Shown piece after piece: positions 17,662 to 26,309 of a DNA stretch of 64,000 nucleotides (positions within the stretch are counted from its first letter, which is position 1; each line of letters begins with the position of its first letter). A program made the position numbers and the translations under genes. This DNA comes from Thiodiazotropha sp040793985 (lineage in GTDB: Bacteria; Pseudomonadota; Gammaproteobacteria; Chromatiales; Chromatiaceae). The notes under the pieces were generated by a model, which was given only the letters and a program-made list of their open reading frames with translations, searched no databases and was not told where the DNA came from. The stretch covers positions 1 to 64,000 of the forward strand of contig JBFNJI010000003.1 of assembly GCA_040793985.1 (NCBI GenBank), read 5' to 3'.

Positions 17662-18203
17662 AAATAGGATCGACCTGGCTGCTGTCTGTTCTGCTTCTAT
17701 ACCCTATGCAGGCGGCCGCCTTTGACATCAAGGATGTACAGATCGTCCAGGCAGATAGCGAGTTCCTGCTGAATGCCCGTATCGAGTACCAGTTGAGCGA
17801 GCAGGCCCATGAGGCGCTGAGCAACGGTGTGCCACTGACCCTGAAGGTCCAGCTTTTCGTGGAGAAGGTGTGGCGCGGATTCTGGGAACCGAGCCCGTTC
17901 GCTGCGACCCTAAGCTTTCAGATACGCTACCATGCCCTGACTGAACTCTATCGGGTGGTGGACAGACAGACAGGGGATGAGCAGAGCTTCGTTACCCAGG
18001 AGGCGGCGCTGCATGCGTTGGGTGAGATCAGCGATCTCTCCCTGGTCAAGCTGACCAGACTGACGCCCGGTGAGGCCTATCAGCTGCGTCTGCGCGCCGA
18101 CCTCGATATTGAATCCCTGCCCCTGCCCCTGCAGCCGCTGGCTTATCTGGGCAGGGGCTGGAAACTGACAACAGGATGGTCCCAATGGCCCCTTCAACCC
18201 TGA
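17658..18203 (+). CDS. DUF4390 family exported protein
   Basis: A 181-residue protein with a signal peptide (about residues 1-22, ending MQAAAF) and a single DUF4390 domain: DIKDVQIVQADSEFLLNARI, with the conserved RYHALTELYRVVD in the middle. The function is unknown; the family regularly sits between rsmB and an NtrY-like kinase, as here. It overlaps rsmB by four bases and the kinase by 28, which implies one transcript and tight coupling. A periplasmic input role for the kinase is only a guess from position. Confidence 0.88.
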   Translation: MKIGSTWLLSVLLLYPMQAAAFDIKDVQIVQADSEFLLNARIEYQLSEQAHEALSNGVPLTLKVQLFVEKVWRGFWEPSPFAATLSFQIRYHALTELYRVVDRQTGDEQSFVTQEAALHALGEISDLSLVKLTRLTPGEAYQLRLRADLDIESLPLPLQPLAYLGRGWKLTTGWSQWPLQP

Positions 18204-20374
18204 GCCGGCTACGTATTGGGGGACTCTCGGTCGGCCTGCTGCTGATTCTGCTGCTGGTGAGCCTGCACCTGATGAGCAGTGCGGTGCAGAATTCCGCCGA
18301 GTTGAGCCGCTTTTTCGTACCCCTGCTGATCTTCAACCTCGCGGGCATGTTTGTCCTGTTTGTGTTGATCACCTACAACTCGATACGTCTGATACGCCAA
18401 TATCTCAGACACAGCGCGGGTTCCAGGCTGACCCTGCGCATGGTGATGATCTTTACCCTGATCGCCCTGCTCCCGGTGGGTGTGGTCTATTACTACTCAT
18501 TCAGTTTTCTCCAGGGGGGCATAGACAGTTGGTTCGATGTGCAGATCGACCAGGCGATGCAGGACGCCCGGGATCTGGCCCAGGCCTCGCTGTCGCTGAA
18601 TCAGCGGGTCTGGCTCAAATATACCGAGCAGCAGCTGCTCACCATCGAGGATACCTCCGAGTCGGCACTCTCCCTGACCATAGCCAAACTGCGTCAGCAG
18701 TCGGGGGCGCTGGAGCTCTCGCTCAGCGATCCGGCGGGCCAGATCATCGCCTACTCCAACGCAGTGGCGGATGAGCTGGTGCCGGCGAAGCCCGATGATT
18801 TCATCATGCAGCGGCTGCGCGAAGGCAACAGTTACGTGGGCCTGGCGCGGGAGAAGGATGAGCTGATGATTCGGGTCGCGATGGCGGATCCCCTTGGACG
18901 ACCCTATATCATCCAGGGACTCTATCCCGCGTCGGAGCGGGTCAGCGCCCTGTCGGAGAAGCTGGAGGTTGCCTACAACCGCTACAACGAACTCTCATTC
19001 CTGCGCCAATCGCTGAAACGGAACTTCTCCCTGACCCTGTTCCTGGTGCTGATGTTCGCCATGCTCTCCGCGGTGTGGGCCGCCTTCTTTTCCGCCCGGC
19101 GCATGGTGGCGCCGATTGCGAATATCGCGGCGGGTACCAAGTCGGTTGCGGAAGGCGACTACGATCGCCGCCTGCCGGTGCCGCGCAGGGCGGATGAGCT
19201 CGCCTTCCTGGTCGCCTCGTTCAACACCATGACCCGTCGTATCCGTCAGGCACGGGATCTGGCAGCGGAGAGTCAGCGCGAGGTAGAGGGGCAGCGCGCC
19301 TATCTGGAAACGGTGCTGGCCCGCCTCTCCTCCGGGGTCCTGACCTTCGATGCACAACGCAAGATGCGTACCGCGAACCCGGCTGCGGAGAAGATCCTCG
19401 GTATCAACTTCAACCGCCTGATCGATCTGCCGGTACAGTCCCTGGCCCTCGAATCGCCCATTCTCAGGCAGTTTGTCGAAGGGCTGGAGGCGCCGTTGCG
19501 CCAGGTCGACAAGGAGTGGCGCGGCGAGTTGACCCTCTATGGCGGCGAGGGGCGCAAGGTGCTGATCTGCAGGAGCACACCCTTTTCCCAGCCCAATGGA
19601 AGGGTCGGCCATATCGTGCTGTTCGATGACGTGACCGCACTGATCCGGGCACAGCGGGATGCCGCCTGGGGCGAGGTCGCGCGGCGTCTGGCCCACGAGA
19701 TAAAGAATCCGCTTACCCCGATCCAGCTTTCGGCCGAGCGTCTGCGCCACAAATACCTCAAGGATATGCCGGAAAAGGATGCGGAGGTACTCGATCGCGC
19801 AACCCACACCATCGTGCAACAGGTCGAGGCCATGAAGAGCATGGTCAACGACTTCTCCGAGTACGCCCGGCCGCCACAGATGGAGCTGAAGGCGATCAAG
19901 CCCGACAACCTGATCGGCGAGATTGTCGACCTCTACCGGGCCACCCGGGGGGTGAAGTTCAAGATCGATCTCTCAGCCGGCGACGCCAGGATCGAGGCCG
20001 ATCCACTACGCATCCGTCAGGTCGTGCACAACATAGTAAAGAACGCGGTAGAGGCGCTTGAGGGCACCAGGCAAGGCAAGGTCTCGCTGGTCTCCAGGGT
20101 ACTGACCAGGGATGATCACCCCTTCTACGAACTGAGGGTGGAGGACAACGGCCCCGGTTTCGCGGAGGCGATGATTCAGCAGCTGTTCGAACCCTATGTC
20201 ACGAGCAAGCCGAAAGGCACGGGTCTGGGTCTGGCAATCGTAAAGAAGATTGTTGAGGAACATGGCGGTATCATCTGGGCGGAGAACTGTGAAATAGGGG
20301 CCTGTATGGTGATGCAACTGCCAATGTTGCTGGACCTGGCACGAGAAACTGCAACAGAGGAGAGTGAAGTATGA
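18176..20374 (+). CDS. ntrY: NtrY-type membrane sensor histidine kinase
   Basis: A 732-residue kinase. Membrane segments lie at about 13-33, 45-65, 85-105 and 285-305, with an extracytoplasmic region between the last two. HAMP (about 308-360), PAS (about 375-480), HisKA with HEIKNPLTPIQLSAERL (phospho-His about residue 507) and HATPase (VEDNGPGFAEA, GTGLGLAIVKKIVEEHGG) follow. NtrY/NtrX pairs sense nitrogen or redox state in other proteobacteria. An ATG nine bases downstream is an alternative start. It overlaps the regulator gene by four bases. Confidence 0.92.
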   Translation: MVPMAPSTLSRLRIGGLSVGLLLILLLVSLHLMSSAVQNSAELSRFFVPLLIFNLAGMFVLFVLITYNSIRLIRQYLRHSAGSRLTLRMVMIFTLIALLPVGVVYYYSFSFLQGGIDSWFDVQIDQAMQDARDLAQASLSLNQRVWLKYTEQQLLTIEDTSESALSLTIAKLRQQSGALELSLSDPAGQIIAYSNAVADELVPAKPDDFIMQRLREGNSYVGLAREKDELMIRVAMADPLGRPYIIQGLYPASERVSALSEKLEVAYNRYNELSFLRQSLKRNFSLTLFLVLMFAMLSAVWAAFFSARRMVAPIANIAAGTKSVAEGDYDRRLPVPRRADELAFLVASFNTMTRRIRQARDLAAESQREVEGQRAYLETVLARLSSGVLTFDAQRKMRTANPAAEKILGINFNRLIDLPVQSLALESPILRQFVEGLEAPLRQVDKEWRGELTLYGGEGRKVLICRSTPFSQPNGRVGHIVLFDDVTALIRAQRDAAWGEVARRLAHEIKNPLTPIQLSAERLRHKYLKDMPEKDAEVLDRATHTIVQQVEAMKSMVNDFSEYARPPQMELKAIKPDNLIGEIVDLYRATRGVKFKIDLSAGDARIEADPLRIRQVVHNIVKNAVEALEGTRQGKVSLVSRVLTRDDHPFYELRVEDNGPGFAEAMIQQLFEPYVTSKPKGTGLGLAIVKKIVEEHGGIIWAENCEIGACMVMQLPMLLDLARETATEESEV

Positions 20375-21741
20375 GTCGCGCCTACATCCTGGTTGTGGAT
20401 GACGAGCCGGATATCCGCAACCTGGTTAAAGAGATTCTGCAGGATGAATCCTACGAGGTGGCGATGGCGGAGGATGGGAAATCCGCGCGTCAGGCACTGC
20501 GGGATCGTCGGCCTGAGCTGATCCTGCTCGATATCTGGATGCCCGACATCGACGGTATCACCCTGTTGAAGGAGTGGGGTGAGAACGAAGGCCTGCCCTG
20601 CCCGGTGATCATGATGTCGGGTCACGGTACGGTGGAGACCGCCGTCGAGGCCACCCGCTTGGGGGCCTATGACTTCCTGGAGAAGCCTCTTTCCCTGGCC
20701 AAGCTGCTGCTCACGGTCAACCGTGCCCTGGAGGCGGAACAGCTGAAACAGGAGAATGTCGGGCTCAAGCGCCATGTACACGCGGTGCACGAACCGACAG
20801 GCAGAAGCCCGGTGATGCAGCGCCTGCGGGAACAGGTAAAGCGGATCGCCCAGCACGATACCTGGGTCCTGGTCACCGGAGAGCCGGGGAGCGGGCGCGA
20901 GACCCTGGCGCGCTATCTCCACTCCCAGAGCTTGAGAAGAGACCGCCCCTTCGTCGAAGTCAACGTCAGTTCCATTGTCAAAGGCAACGCGGCGCAGGAG
21001 CTGTTCGGCAGCGAAAGCGATGGCCGTATCCACTACGGCAGGCTGGAGCAGGCCGTCGGCGGTACCCTGTTCCTCGATGAGGTCGCGGACATGGATCTGG
21101 AGGCGCAGTCACAGCTGGTGGGCGCGCTGGATACCGGCAGCTTTCTGCGTGTCGGCGGGACCGAGCCCGTGAGTATCGATGTGCGTATCATTGCCGCCAC
21201 CCAGCACAATCTGGAGGAGGCGGTGCAGGAGGGGACCTTCCGCGAGGATCTCTTCTACCATCTCAACGTGGTGCCGCTGCATGTGCCGCCACTGCGCGAG
21301 CATGCGGAGGATGTACCGGAGCTGCTCAACTTCTATATCGACTGGTATGTGACTCACGAGAAGCTGCCCTACCGCCACTTCACCGTGGGGGCGCAGAACA
21401 CCCTGCGCAATCATCCCTGGCACGGCAACGTGCGTGAGCTGAAGAACCTGGTGCAGCGCCTGCTGATCCTGGGCGCGGGTAACGAGATCTCCCAGGAGGA
21501 GGTGGATGCGGCGCTGGGGGCGCCCGACGTGGGGAGCTCCCTGGGCGGGCTGGAATCCCTGGTCACCTTCGATCAGCCCCTGCGCCAAGCCAGGGAGGAG
21601 TTCGAAAAGGTCTACCTGGAGTACCAGCTGCGCCAGCACGAGGGCAATATTTCGCGCATGGCCAAGGAGGTGGGGATGGAGCGGACCCATCTCTATCGCA
21701 AGCTGAAATCCCTGGAGATCGAGTTCAAGGACAAGCGGTGA
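20371..21741 (+). CDS. ntrX: NtrX-type response regulator lacking GAFTGA
   Basis: A 456-residue receiver-AAA-HTH protein. The receiver has phosphoacceptor Asp54 (LILLDIWMPD). The AAA domain has an altered Walker A, GEPGSGRET (170-178), with Arg where Lys is expected, and an intact Walker B GGTLFLDE. The sigma-54-contacting GAFTGA loop is missing: after ELFGSES the sequence goes to DGRIHYGRLEQA. The C-terminal Fis-type helix-turn-helix is present (NISRMAKEVGMERTHLYRKL). It therefore probably regulates without activating sigma-54 RNA polymerase, as reported for some NtrX proteins. It overlaps ntrY by four bases. Confidence 0.9.
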   Translation: MSRAYILVVDDEPDIRNLVKEILQDESYEVAMAEDGKSARQALRDRRPELILLDIWMPDIDGITLLKEWGENEGLPCPVIMMSGHGTVETAVEATRLGAYDFLEKPLSLAKLLLTVNRALEAEQLKQENVGLKRHVHAVHEPTGRSPVMQRLREQVKRIAQHDTWVLVTGEPGSGRETLARYLHSQSLRRDRPFVEVNVSSIVKGNAAQELFGSESDGRIHYGRLEQAVGGTLFLDEVADMDLEAQSQLVGALDTGSFLRVGGTEPVSIDVRIIAATQHNLEEAVQEGTFREDLFYHLNVVPLHVPPLREHAEDVPELLNFYIDWYVTHEKLPYRHFTVGAQNTLRNHPWHGNVRELKNLVQRLLILGAGNEISQEEVDAALGAPDVGSSLGGLESLVTFDQPLRQAREEFEKVYLEYQLRQHEGNISRMAKEVGMERTHLYRKLKSLEIEFKDKR

Positions 21742-21749
21742 ATCAAGAA

Positions 21750-21925
21750 GTCCGCATATGAACGCGATTGAACGTCAATATGCGCATTAACTATTCTGAA
21801 TTCATACCATCGTGTAGGGTCCGGCTTGCCGCACCGTAAATCTGTCTGATCACCGTCCAGGTTGAACGGTGCCCCTACGCGTTACTATTAAACAGAGGTT
21901 CTTATTCGCGTTCATTCGCGGACTT
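21750..21925. repeat. TIR-flanked intergenic element 2 (palindrome type)
   Basis: The left arm is TCCGCATATGAACGCGATTG from 21751 and the right arm is TTCGCGTTCATTCGCGGAC ending near 21923. The arms are somewhat degraded. Inside, GTGTAGGGTCCGGCTTGCCG (from 21812) and GGTGCCCCTACGC (to 21880) are decayed versions of the palindromic arms of element 1. It lies immediately after ntrX. Confidence 0.7.
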
Positions 21926-21931
21926 TATCGA

Positions 21932-22271
21932 TCACCAGTCGAAGCCTATATCCCAATCGTACCGACGCGCGTCCGGCAGCACCGGTGCGCTCTCCGGATC
22001 GATCGACTCATAGACGTTGACCGCCGGGATCACATTGGCGTCGCGACCGTGAATGAAATCCGGGTCATCCTCGTCGGACCGCCTCTCGATGATCCCGTCG
22101 TGTTTACGGAATTTGTTACCGCCGCTGACCAGCCGAGAGGGGGATACAGTCAGTGATGCCTTCAATGCCATCGTTACCGCTGCAACCGGTGAGCAACATT
22201 AATGTACATAAAATGGCCGACGCCATGGAGGCAGGCAGGAGGTGCGGCCGAAATGATTTCTTTTTCAACAT
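21932..22271 (-). pseudogene. small lipoprotein gene broken by a one-base frameshift
   Basis: From the ATG at 22271 the frame gives MLKKKSFRPHLLPASMASAI, then LCTLMLLTGCSGNDG, a lipoprotein signal peptide with lipobox LTGC, but stops at 22116. The +1 frame continues to 21932 with a coherent acidic tail: KFRKHDGIIERRSDEDD, FIHGRDANVIPAVNVYE and ARRYDWDIGFDW. Removing one C from a run of five (22139-22143 on the plus strand, G5) joins them into a 112-residue protein. It may be a true frameshift, a phase-variable tract or a sequence error. The intact product would be a small outer-membrane or periplasmic lipoprotein; the family is not recognised. Confidence 0.5.
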
Positions 22272-22550
22272 GGAATAAGCTCCCACCTGAAGGCGTAGTA
22301 CTTGTAAGCCGCCACCATTCTAGGTAACCGTTATTTCCAAACAGTGTCGTATCCATGTCGTTTCCATGAATGCTATATTTCATAGAGATATAATGGTCAC
22401 CAATAAGGTTGAAACGAGGCCAGAAAAGAGTTGGACGCGATGTTTATATCCTGTCCCGCGATTGAGGTAATCAGACATTTGCGTCTAAGCGGACAGGTCC
22501 GCTCTGATCTGTGTGACGCACGGTCTTAAACAACTACACCCGATGAAACA
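22272..22550. other. intergenic region upstream of trkA
   Basis: About 280 bases between the broken lipoprotein gene (minus) and trkA (plus), a divergent arrangement. It probably contains promoters for both. A minus-strand 69-codon frame here has no supporting features. I see no terminator or known RNA. Confidence 0.5.
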
Positions 22551-23924
22551 ATGAAAATAATTATTCTCGGTGCCGGCCAGGTGGGTCGCTCGGTAGCCAA
22601 CGCGCTGGTCAGCGAGGCCAACGATATCACCGTGGTGGACCAGGATGAGCAGCTCTTGACGGAGCTGCAGAACAGGCTCGATCTCGGTACCGTCCGCGGC
22701 CATGCGGGTCATCCCGACGTACTGCGTAAAGCGGGTGCCGAGGATGCGGATATGATCCTCGCCGTGACCAACAGCGACGAGACCAACATGGTCGCCTGCC
22801 AGGTCGCCTACACCATATTCCATACCCCGACCAAGATCGCCAGGGTGCGGGCCCAGGGCTATCTCGACTATACCCAGCTGTTCGAGCAGAAAGCGGTGCC
22901 GGTGGATGTATTGATCAGCCCCGAACAGCTGGTGACCGAATATATACTCAAACTGATCGAGTATCCCGGTGCGCTGCAGGTGCTCGACTTCGCGGATGGC
23001 CGGGTACGCCTGGTGGCCGTGAAGGCCTACCATGGCGGACCCCTGGTGGGCAACGCCCTCAGCGCGCTCTATGTACATATGCCAAATGTGGAAGCCCGGG
23101 TAGCGGCCATCTATCGCAAGGGCGAGGTGATCATTCCCAGGGGCGACACGGTCATCCAGGCCGAGGACGAGGTCTTCTTCATCGCCGCCGCGGAGAATAT
23201 CCGCTCCGTGATGAGTGAGTTGCGCAAGATGGAAAAGCCCTACAAGCGCATAGTCGTTGCCGGGGGGGGCAATATCGGCAGGCGGCTCGCCGCCAATCTT
23301 GAGCGGAAATACCGGGTCAAGCTCATCGAGGCCAGCAAGGTGCGGGCAAGAGAGATCGCTGAACGCCTCGATTTGAGCATCGTACTGCACGGTGATGCGG
23401 CGGATGAGAACCTGCTGCTGGAAGAGAACATCGAAAATACGGATGTTTTTTGCGCCGTGACCAACGACGATGAGGACAATATCCTCTCCGCGATGCTCGC
23501 CAAGCGGCTCGGTGCCGCCCGGGTGATGGCCTTGATCAATCGGCCCTCCTACGTGGACCTGGTGCAGAGCGAAACCATCGATATCGCCATCTCCCCGCAG
23601 CAGGCCACCATCGGAACCCTGCTGACCCATGTGCGGCGGGGTGATGTGGTACAGGTTCATTCGCTGCGGCGCGGTGCCGCGGAGGCGATCGAGGCGGTGG
23701 CCCATGGCGACAGAAGTTCATCAAAGGTGGTCGGGCGAGCGGTGGAGGAGATCAAGCTGCCTGCGGGTACCACCATCGGTGCGGTGGTCAGGGGGGATCT
23801 GGTGCTGATCGCGCACCACGATACCATGATCGAGAGTGGCGACCATGTCATTCTGTTCCTGGTAGACAAGCGCAAAATCCGCGAAGTGGAAAAACTCTTC
23901 CAGGTCGGCGTGACCTTCCTGTGA
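22551..23924 (+). CDS. trkA: Trk potassium uptake regulator TrkA
   Basis: A 457-residue cytoplasmic NAD-binding subunit of the Trk system. It has two RCK repeats: Rossmann folds begin at IIILGAGQVGRSVANAL (2-18) and IVVAGGGNIGRRLAANLE (about 234-251), each followed by a TrkA-C domain. It gates the TrkH channel encoded 16 bases downstream. Start ATG 22551 matches the family. Confidence 0.97.
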   Translation: MKIIILGAGQVGRSVANALVSEANDITVVDQDEQLLTELQNRLDLGTVRGHAGHPDVLRKAGAEDADMILAVTNSDETNMVACQVAYTIFHTPTKIARVRAQGYLDYTQLFEQKAVPVDVLISPEQLVTEYILKLIEYPGALQVLDFADGRVRLVAVKAYHGGPLVGNALSALYVHMPNVEARVAAIYRKGEVIIPRGDTVIQAEDEVFFIAAAENIRSVMSELRKMEKPYKRIVVAGGGNIGRRLAANLERKYRVKLIEASKVRAREIAERLDLSIVLHGDAADENLLLEENIENTDVFCAVTNDDEDNILSAMLAKRLGAARVMALINRPSYVDLVQSETIDIAISPQQATIGTLLTHVRRGDVVQVHSLRRGAAEAIEAVAHGDRSSSKVVGRAVEEIKLPAGTTIGAVVRGDLVLIAHHDTMIESGDHVILFLVDKRKIREVEKLFQVGVTFL

Positions 23925-23940
23925 AGCAGGAATAACAACT

Positions 23941-25392
23941 ATGCATCTGTTTGTGGTTCAACGAATCTTGGGGGTTCTGCTGATGGTTTTCAGCCTCAGC
24001 ATGCTGCCACCGCTCGGGATTTCGATATTCACCGGAGATGGAGCCCTGCTTGGCTTTACCGATGCCTTCGTCATCACCCTGGGACTTGGCCTGGCATTCT
24101 GGGCACCGGTGCGCAATCGGCGCCAGGATCTGCGGGTACGCGATGGATTTCTCGTAGTGGTGATGTTCTGGGGCGTGCTGGGTCTCACCGGATCGCTGCC
24201 CTTTCTATTCACCGAAAACAACCAAATGAGTGTTACCGATGCGGTGTTCGAGTCGATCTCCGGCCTAACAACCACCGGGGCGACGGTGATCGTCGGCATC
24301 GATGAACTGCCGGTTTCGATCCTCTACTATCGCCAGCAACTGCAGTGGCTGGGCGGCATGGGAATTATCGTGTTGGCGGTGGCGGTACTGCCGATGTTGG
24401 GGATTGGCGGCATGCAGCTCTATCGTGCCGAGACACCCGGGCCGGTGAAAGACAACAAGCTGACTCCAAGGATTACGGAGACAGCCAAGGCGCTTTGGTA
24501 TATCTACCTGGGCCTGACCATCAGCTGCATGCTCGCCTATTGGCTGGCCGGCATGAAGCCCTTCGATGCCATGGGGCACGCCTTCTCCACGGTGGCGATC
24601 GGCGGTTTTTCCACCCATGACGAGAGCATAGGCTACTACAACAGTACCCCGATCGAGATGATCGCGGTGATCTTCATGTTGCTGTCCGGGGCCAACTTCG
24701 CCCTTCACTTCCTTGCCGTGCGGCGGCGGTCCCTGCGCACCTATTTCGAGGATCCCGAATTCCGCAGTTATGTTGTCACCCTGGTGGTGGTTATGTGCAT
24801 CGTTTCCGCCGCACTCTATATCATGGGGGTCTACGGAAACTGGAGCGAGGCGATTACCCGCGGCCTGTTTCAGGCCGTATCCATTGGCACAACTACCGGT
24901 TTCACCACGGCCGACTACTCGCTGTGGCCGGGTTTCATCTCCATTCTTCTGCTCTTCGCCAGCTTCATCGGCGGCTGTGCCGGTTCCACCGGGGGCGGGA
25001 TCAAGGTGATCCGGTTTCTCCTCCTCATCAAGCAGGGTGTCCGTGAGATCAACCGTCTGATCCACCCCAACGCCGAGATCCCGATTCGCATCGGCACCAA
25101 GACCGTACCCTGGCGCGTGGTGGAGGCGGTATGGGGATTTTTTGCCCTCTACGTGGCGAGCTTCGGGGTCATGTACCTGGCGCTTGCCTCCACCGGACTC
25201 GACCTGATGACCTCCTTCTCGGCGGTGGCGGCCAGTATCAATAACCTGGGGCCGGGCCTGGCGGATGTGGGGGCGCACTATGCCAATCTCAACGATCCCG
25301 CCAAGTGGATCCTCTGTTTCGCCATGCTCCTGGGCCGCCTGGAGATCTTTACCCTGCTGGTGCTGCTGACCCCGGCCTTTTGGCGCAAGTAG
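23941..25392 (+). CDS. trkH: Trk potassium transporter TrkH
   Basis: A 483-residue multi-pass inner-membrane potassium channel/transporter. It has four selectivity-filter-like loops: SISGLTTTGATVI, TVAIGGFSTHD, SIGTTTGFTTADYS and AAASINNLGPGL. FIGGCAGSTGGGIKVIRFLL precedes the later membrane segments. It forms an operon with trkA. Confidence 0.97.
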   Translation: MHLFVVQRILGVLLMVFSLSMLPPLGISIFTGDGALLGFTDAFVITLGLGLAFWAPVRNRRQDLRVRDGFLVVVMFWGVLGLTGSLPFLFTENNQMSVTDAVFESISGLTTTGATVIVGIDELPVSILYYRQQLQWLGGMGIIVLAVAVLPMLGIGGMQLYRAETPGPVKDNKLTPRITETAKALWYIYLGLTISCMLAYWLAGMKPFDAMGHAFSTVAIGGFSTHDESIGYYNSTPIEMIAVIFMLLSGANFALHFLAVRRRSLRTYFEDPEFRSYVVTLVVVMCIVSAALYIMGVYGNWSEAITRGLFQAVSIGTTTGFTTADYSLWPGFISILLLFASFIGGCAGSTGGGIKVIRFLLLIKQGVREINRLIHPNAEIPIRIGTKTVPWRVVEAVWGFFALYVASFGVMYLALASTGLDLMTSFSAVAASINNLGPGLADVGAHYANLNDPAKWILCFAMLLGRLEIFTLLVLLTPAFWRK

Positions 25393-25433
25393 CCGGGTTG
25401 CTAGGGCTGGCTGCGAAAACTCAAGAATTATTG

Positions 25434-25818
25434 TCCGCAAATGAACGCGAATAAACGCAAATGTTTTACTAGTTTCGTGTTCCTGCATGGGAACTCAACT
25501 CTCTCATCCCTATTTTTATATACCCTATGCATTCCCATGCAGGTGCGTGGGGGCAAGACAAATATTCGATAGTTCGGATTGAATGGCGAAGCAGGACCTC
25601 ACTCCATTGCTATCGTATCAACCCGGCAGAATGGAGGTGGCTGGCGTAGCTCTTTCGCCGCAGCGGCAGGGATGCCGCGATAGCCCCGTCAGCACAAGGA
25701 CGTGCTGTTGGGGCGGCGGAGAAAGAGTTACGCTAGCCACCGTGACTGTATCTAGTTCATGCCAAGAACACGGGAATGAGGAAATCAGCATTTGCGTTTA
25801 TTCGCGTTCATTTGCGGA
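25434..25818. repeat. TIR-flanked intergenic element 3, 385 bp, structured-core type
   Basis: A perfect 30-base terminal inverted repeat (25434-25463 and 25789-25818, starting TCCGCAAATGAACGCGAATA) bounds the element. Near the left end is an 11-base inverted pair, CCTGCATGGGA (25482) with TCCCATGCAGG (25533). The core (25636-25741) has a 21-base outer stem, 19 of 21 paired, around three hairpins that match the core of element 5. It sits between the convergent trkH and yqaA genes. No open frame in it looks real. Confidence 0.88.
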
Positions 25819-25856
25819 TGTTTTTTGTAGTTTAAAGAGCTTCGGGAATTGAGCTG

Positions 25857-26309
25857 CTATACAAGACTCCCGAAGGCCCCCACCAGCACCCCGTAGCGCA
25901 GCGCCTTGCCGATGCCGATGTAGAGGGTGGCCGGGAGCAGTCTGACACCGCTCCAGCCGGCAGCCAGGCAGAGGGGGTCGCCGATCACCGGCAGCCAGGA
26001 GAGGAGCAGTATGGGCGAGCCGTATCGGGCCACCCGCAGCAGCGCCCGTCGGTGACGTTCCTCACTCAGTCCTCTGTTGGGAAAGCGGCGCGCAAGCCAC
26101 CAGCCGAGCAGCCAGCTGCTGAGTCCGCCAAGGGTGTTGCCAAGGCTGGCAACACCCCAAAGCAGTCCCGCCCGTTGCGGGGTTTGCTGGAGTTCCCACA
26201 AGAGCAACGCCTCAGAGCCTCCGGGCAACAGGGTGGAGGCGAGAAAACTGCCTGCAAAGAGACCGAGAGGACCCCCTGAGAGGTTCAGGCTTGACGAAAT
26301 ATCCAACAT
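25857..26309 (-). CDS. yqaA: YqaA-family inner-membrane protein
   Basis: A 150-residue membrane protein matching E. coli YqaA, a small VTT/DedA-related family: FAGSFLASTLLPGGSEALLL near the start, SLGNTLGGLSSWLLGWWLARR in the middle and ILLLSWLPVIGDPLCLAAGW near residue 110-130. The exact transport role is unknown; DedA relatives move lipids or maintain membrane potential. Its start overlaps the end of the methyltransferase gene by 25 bases on the same strand. Confidence 0.88.
   Translation of the reverse strand: MLDISSSLNLSGGPLGLFAGSFLASTLLPGGSEALLLWELQQTPQRAGLLWGVASLGNTLGGLSSWLLGWWLARRFPNRGLSEERHRRALLRVARYGSPILLLSWLPVIGDPLCLAAGWSGVRLLPATLYIGIGKALRYGVLVGAFGSLV

Noticed and set aside
22485..23705. 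406-codon minus-strand frame opposite trkA
   Set aside because: TrkA is intact on the plus strand with both Rossmann motifs; the minus-strand product has no recognisable domain.
25583..25852. 89-codon open frame inside element 3
   Set aside because: It runs through palindromic arms and the structured core and has no protein-like features.
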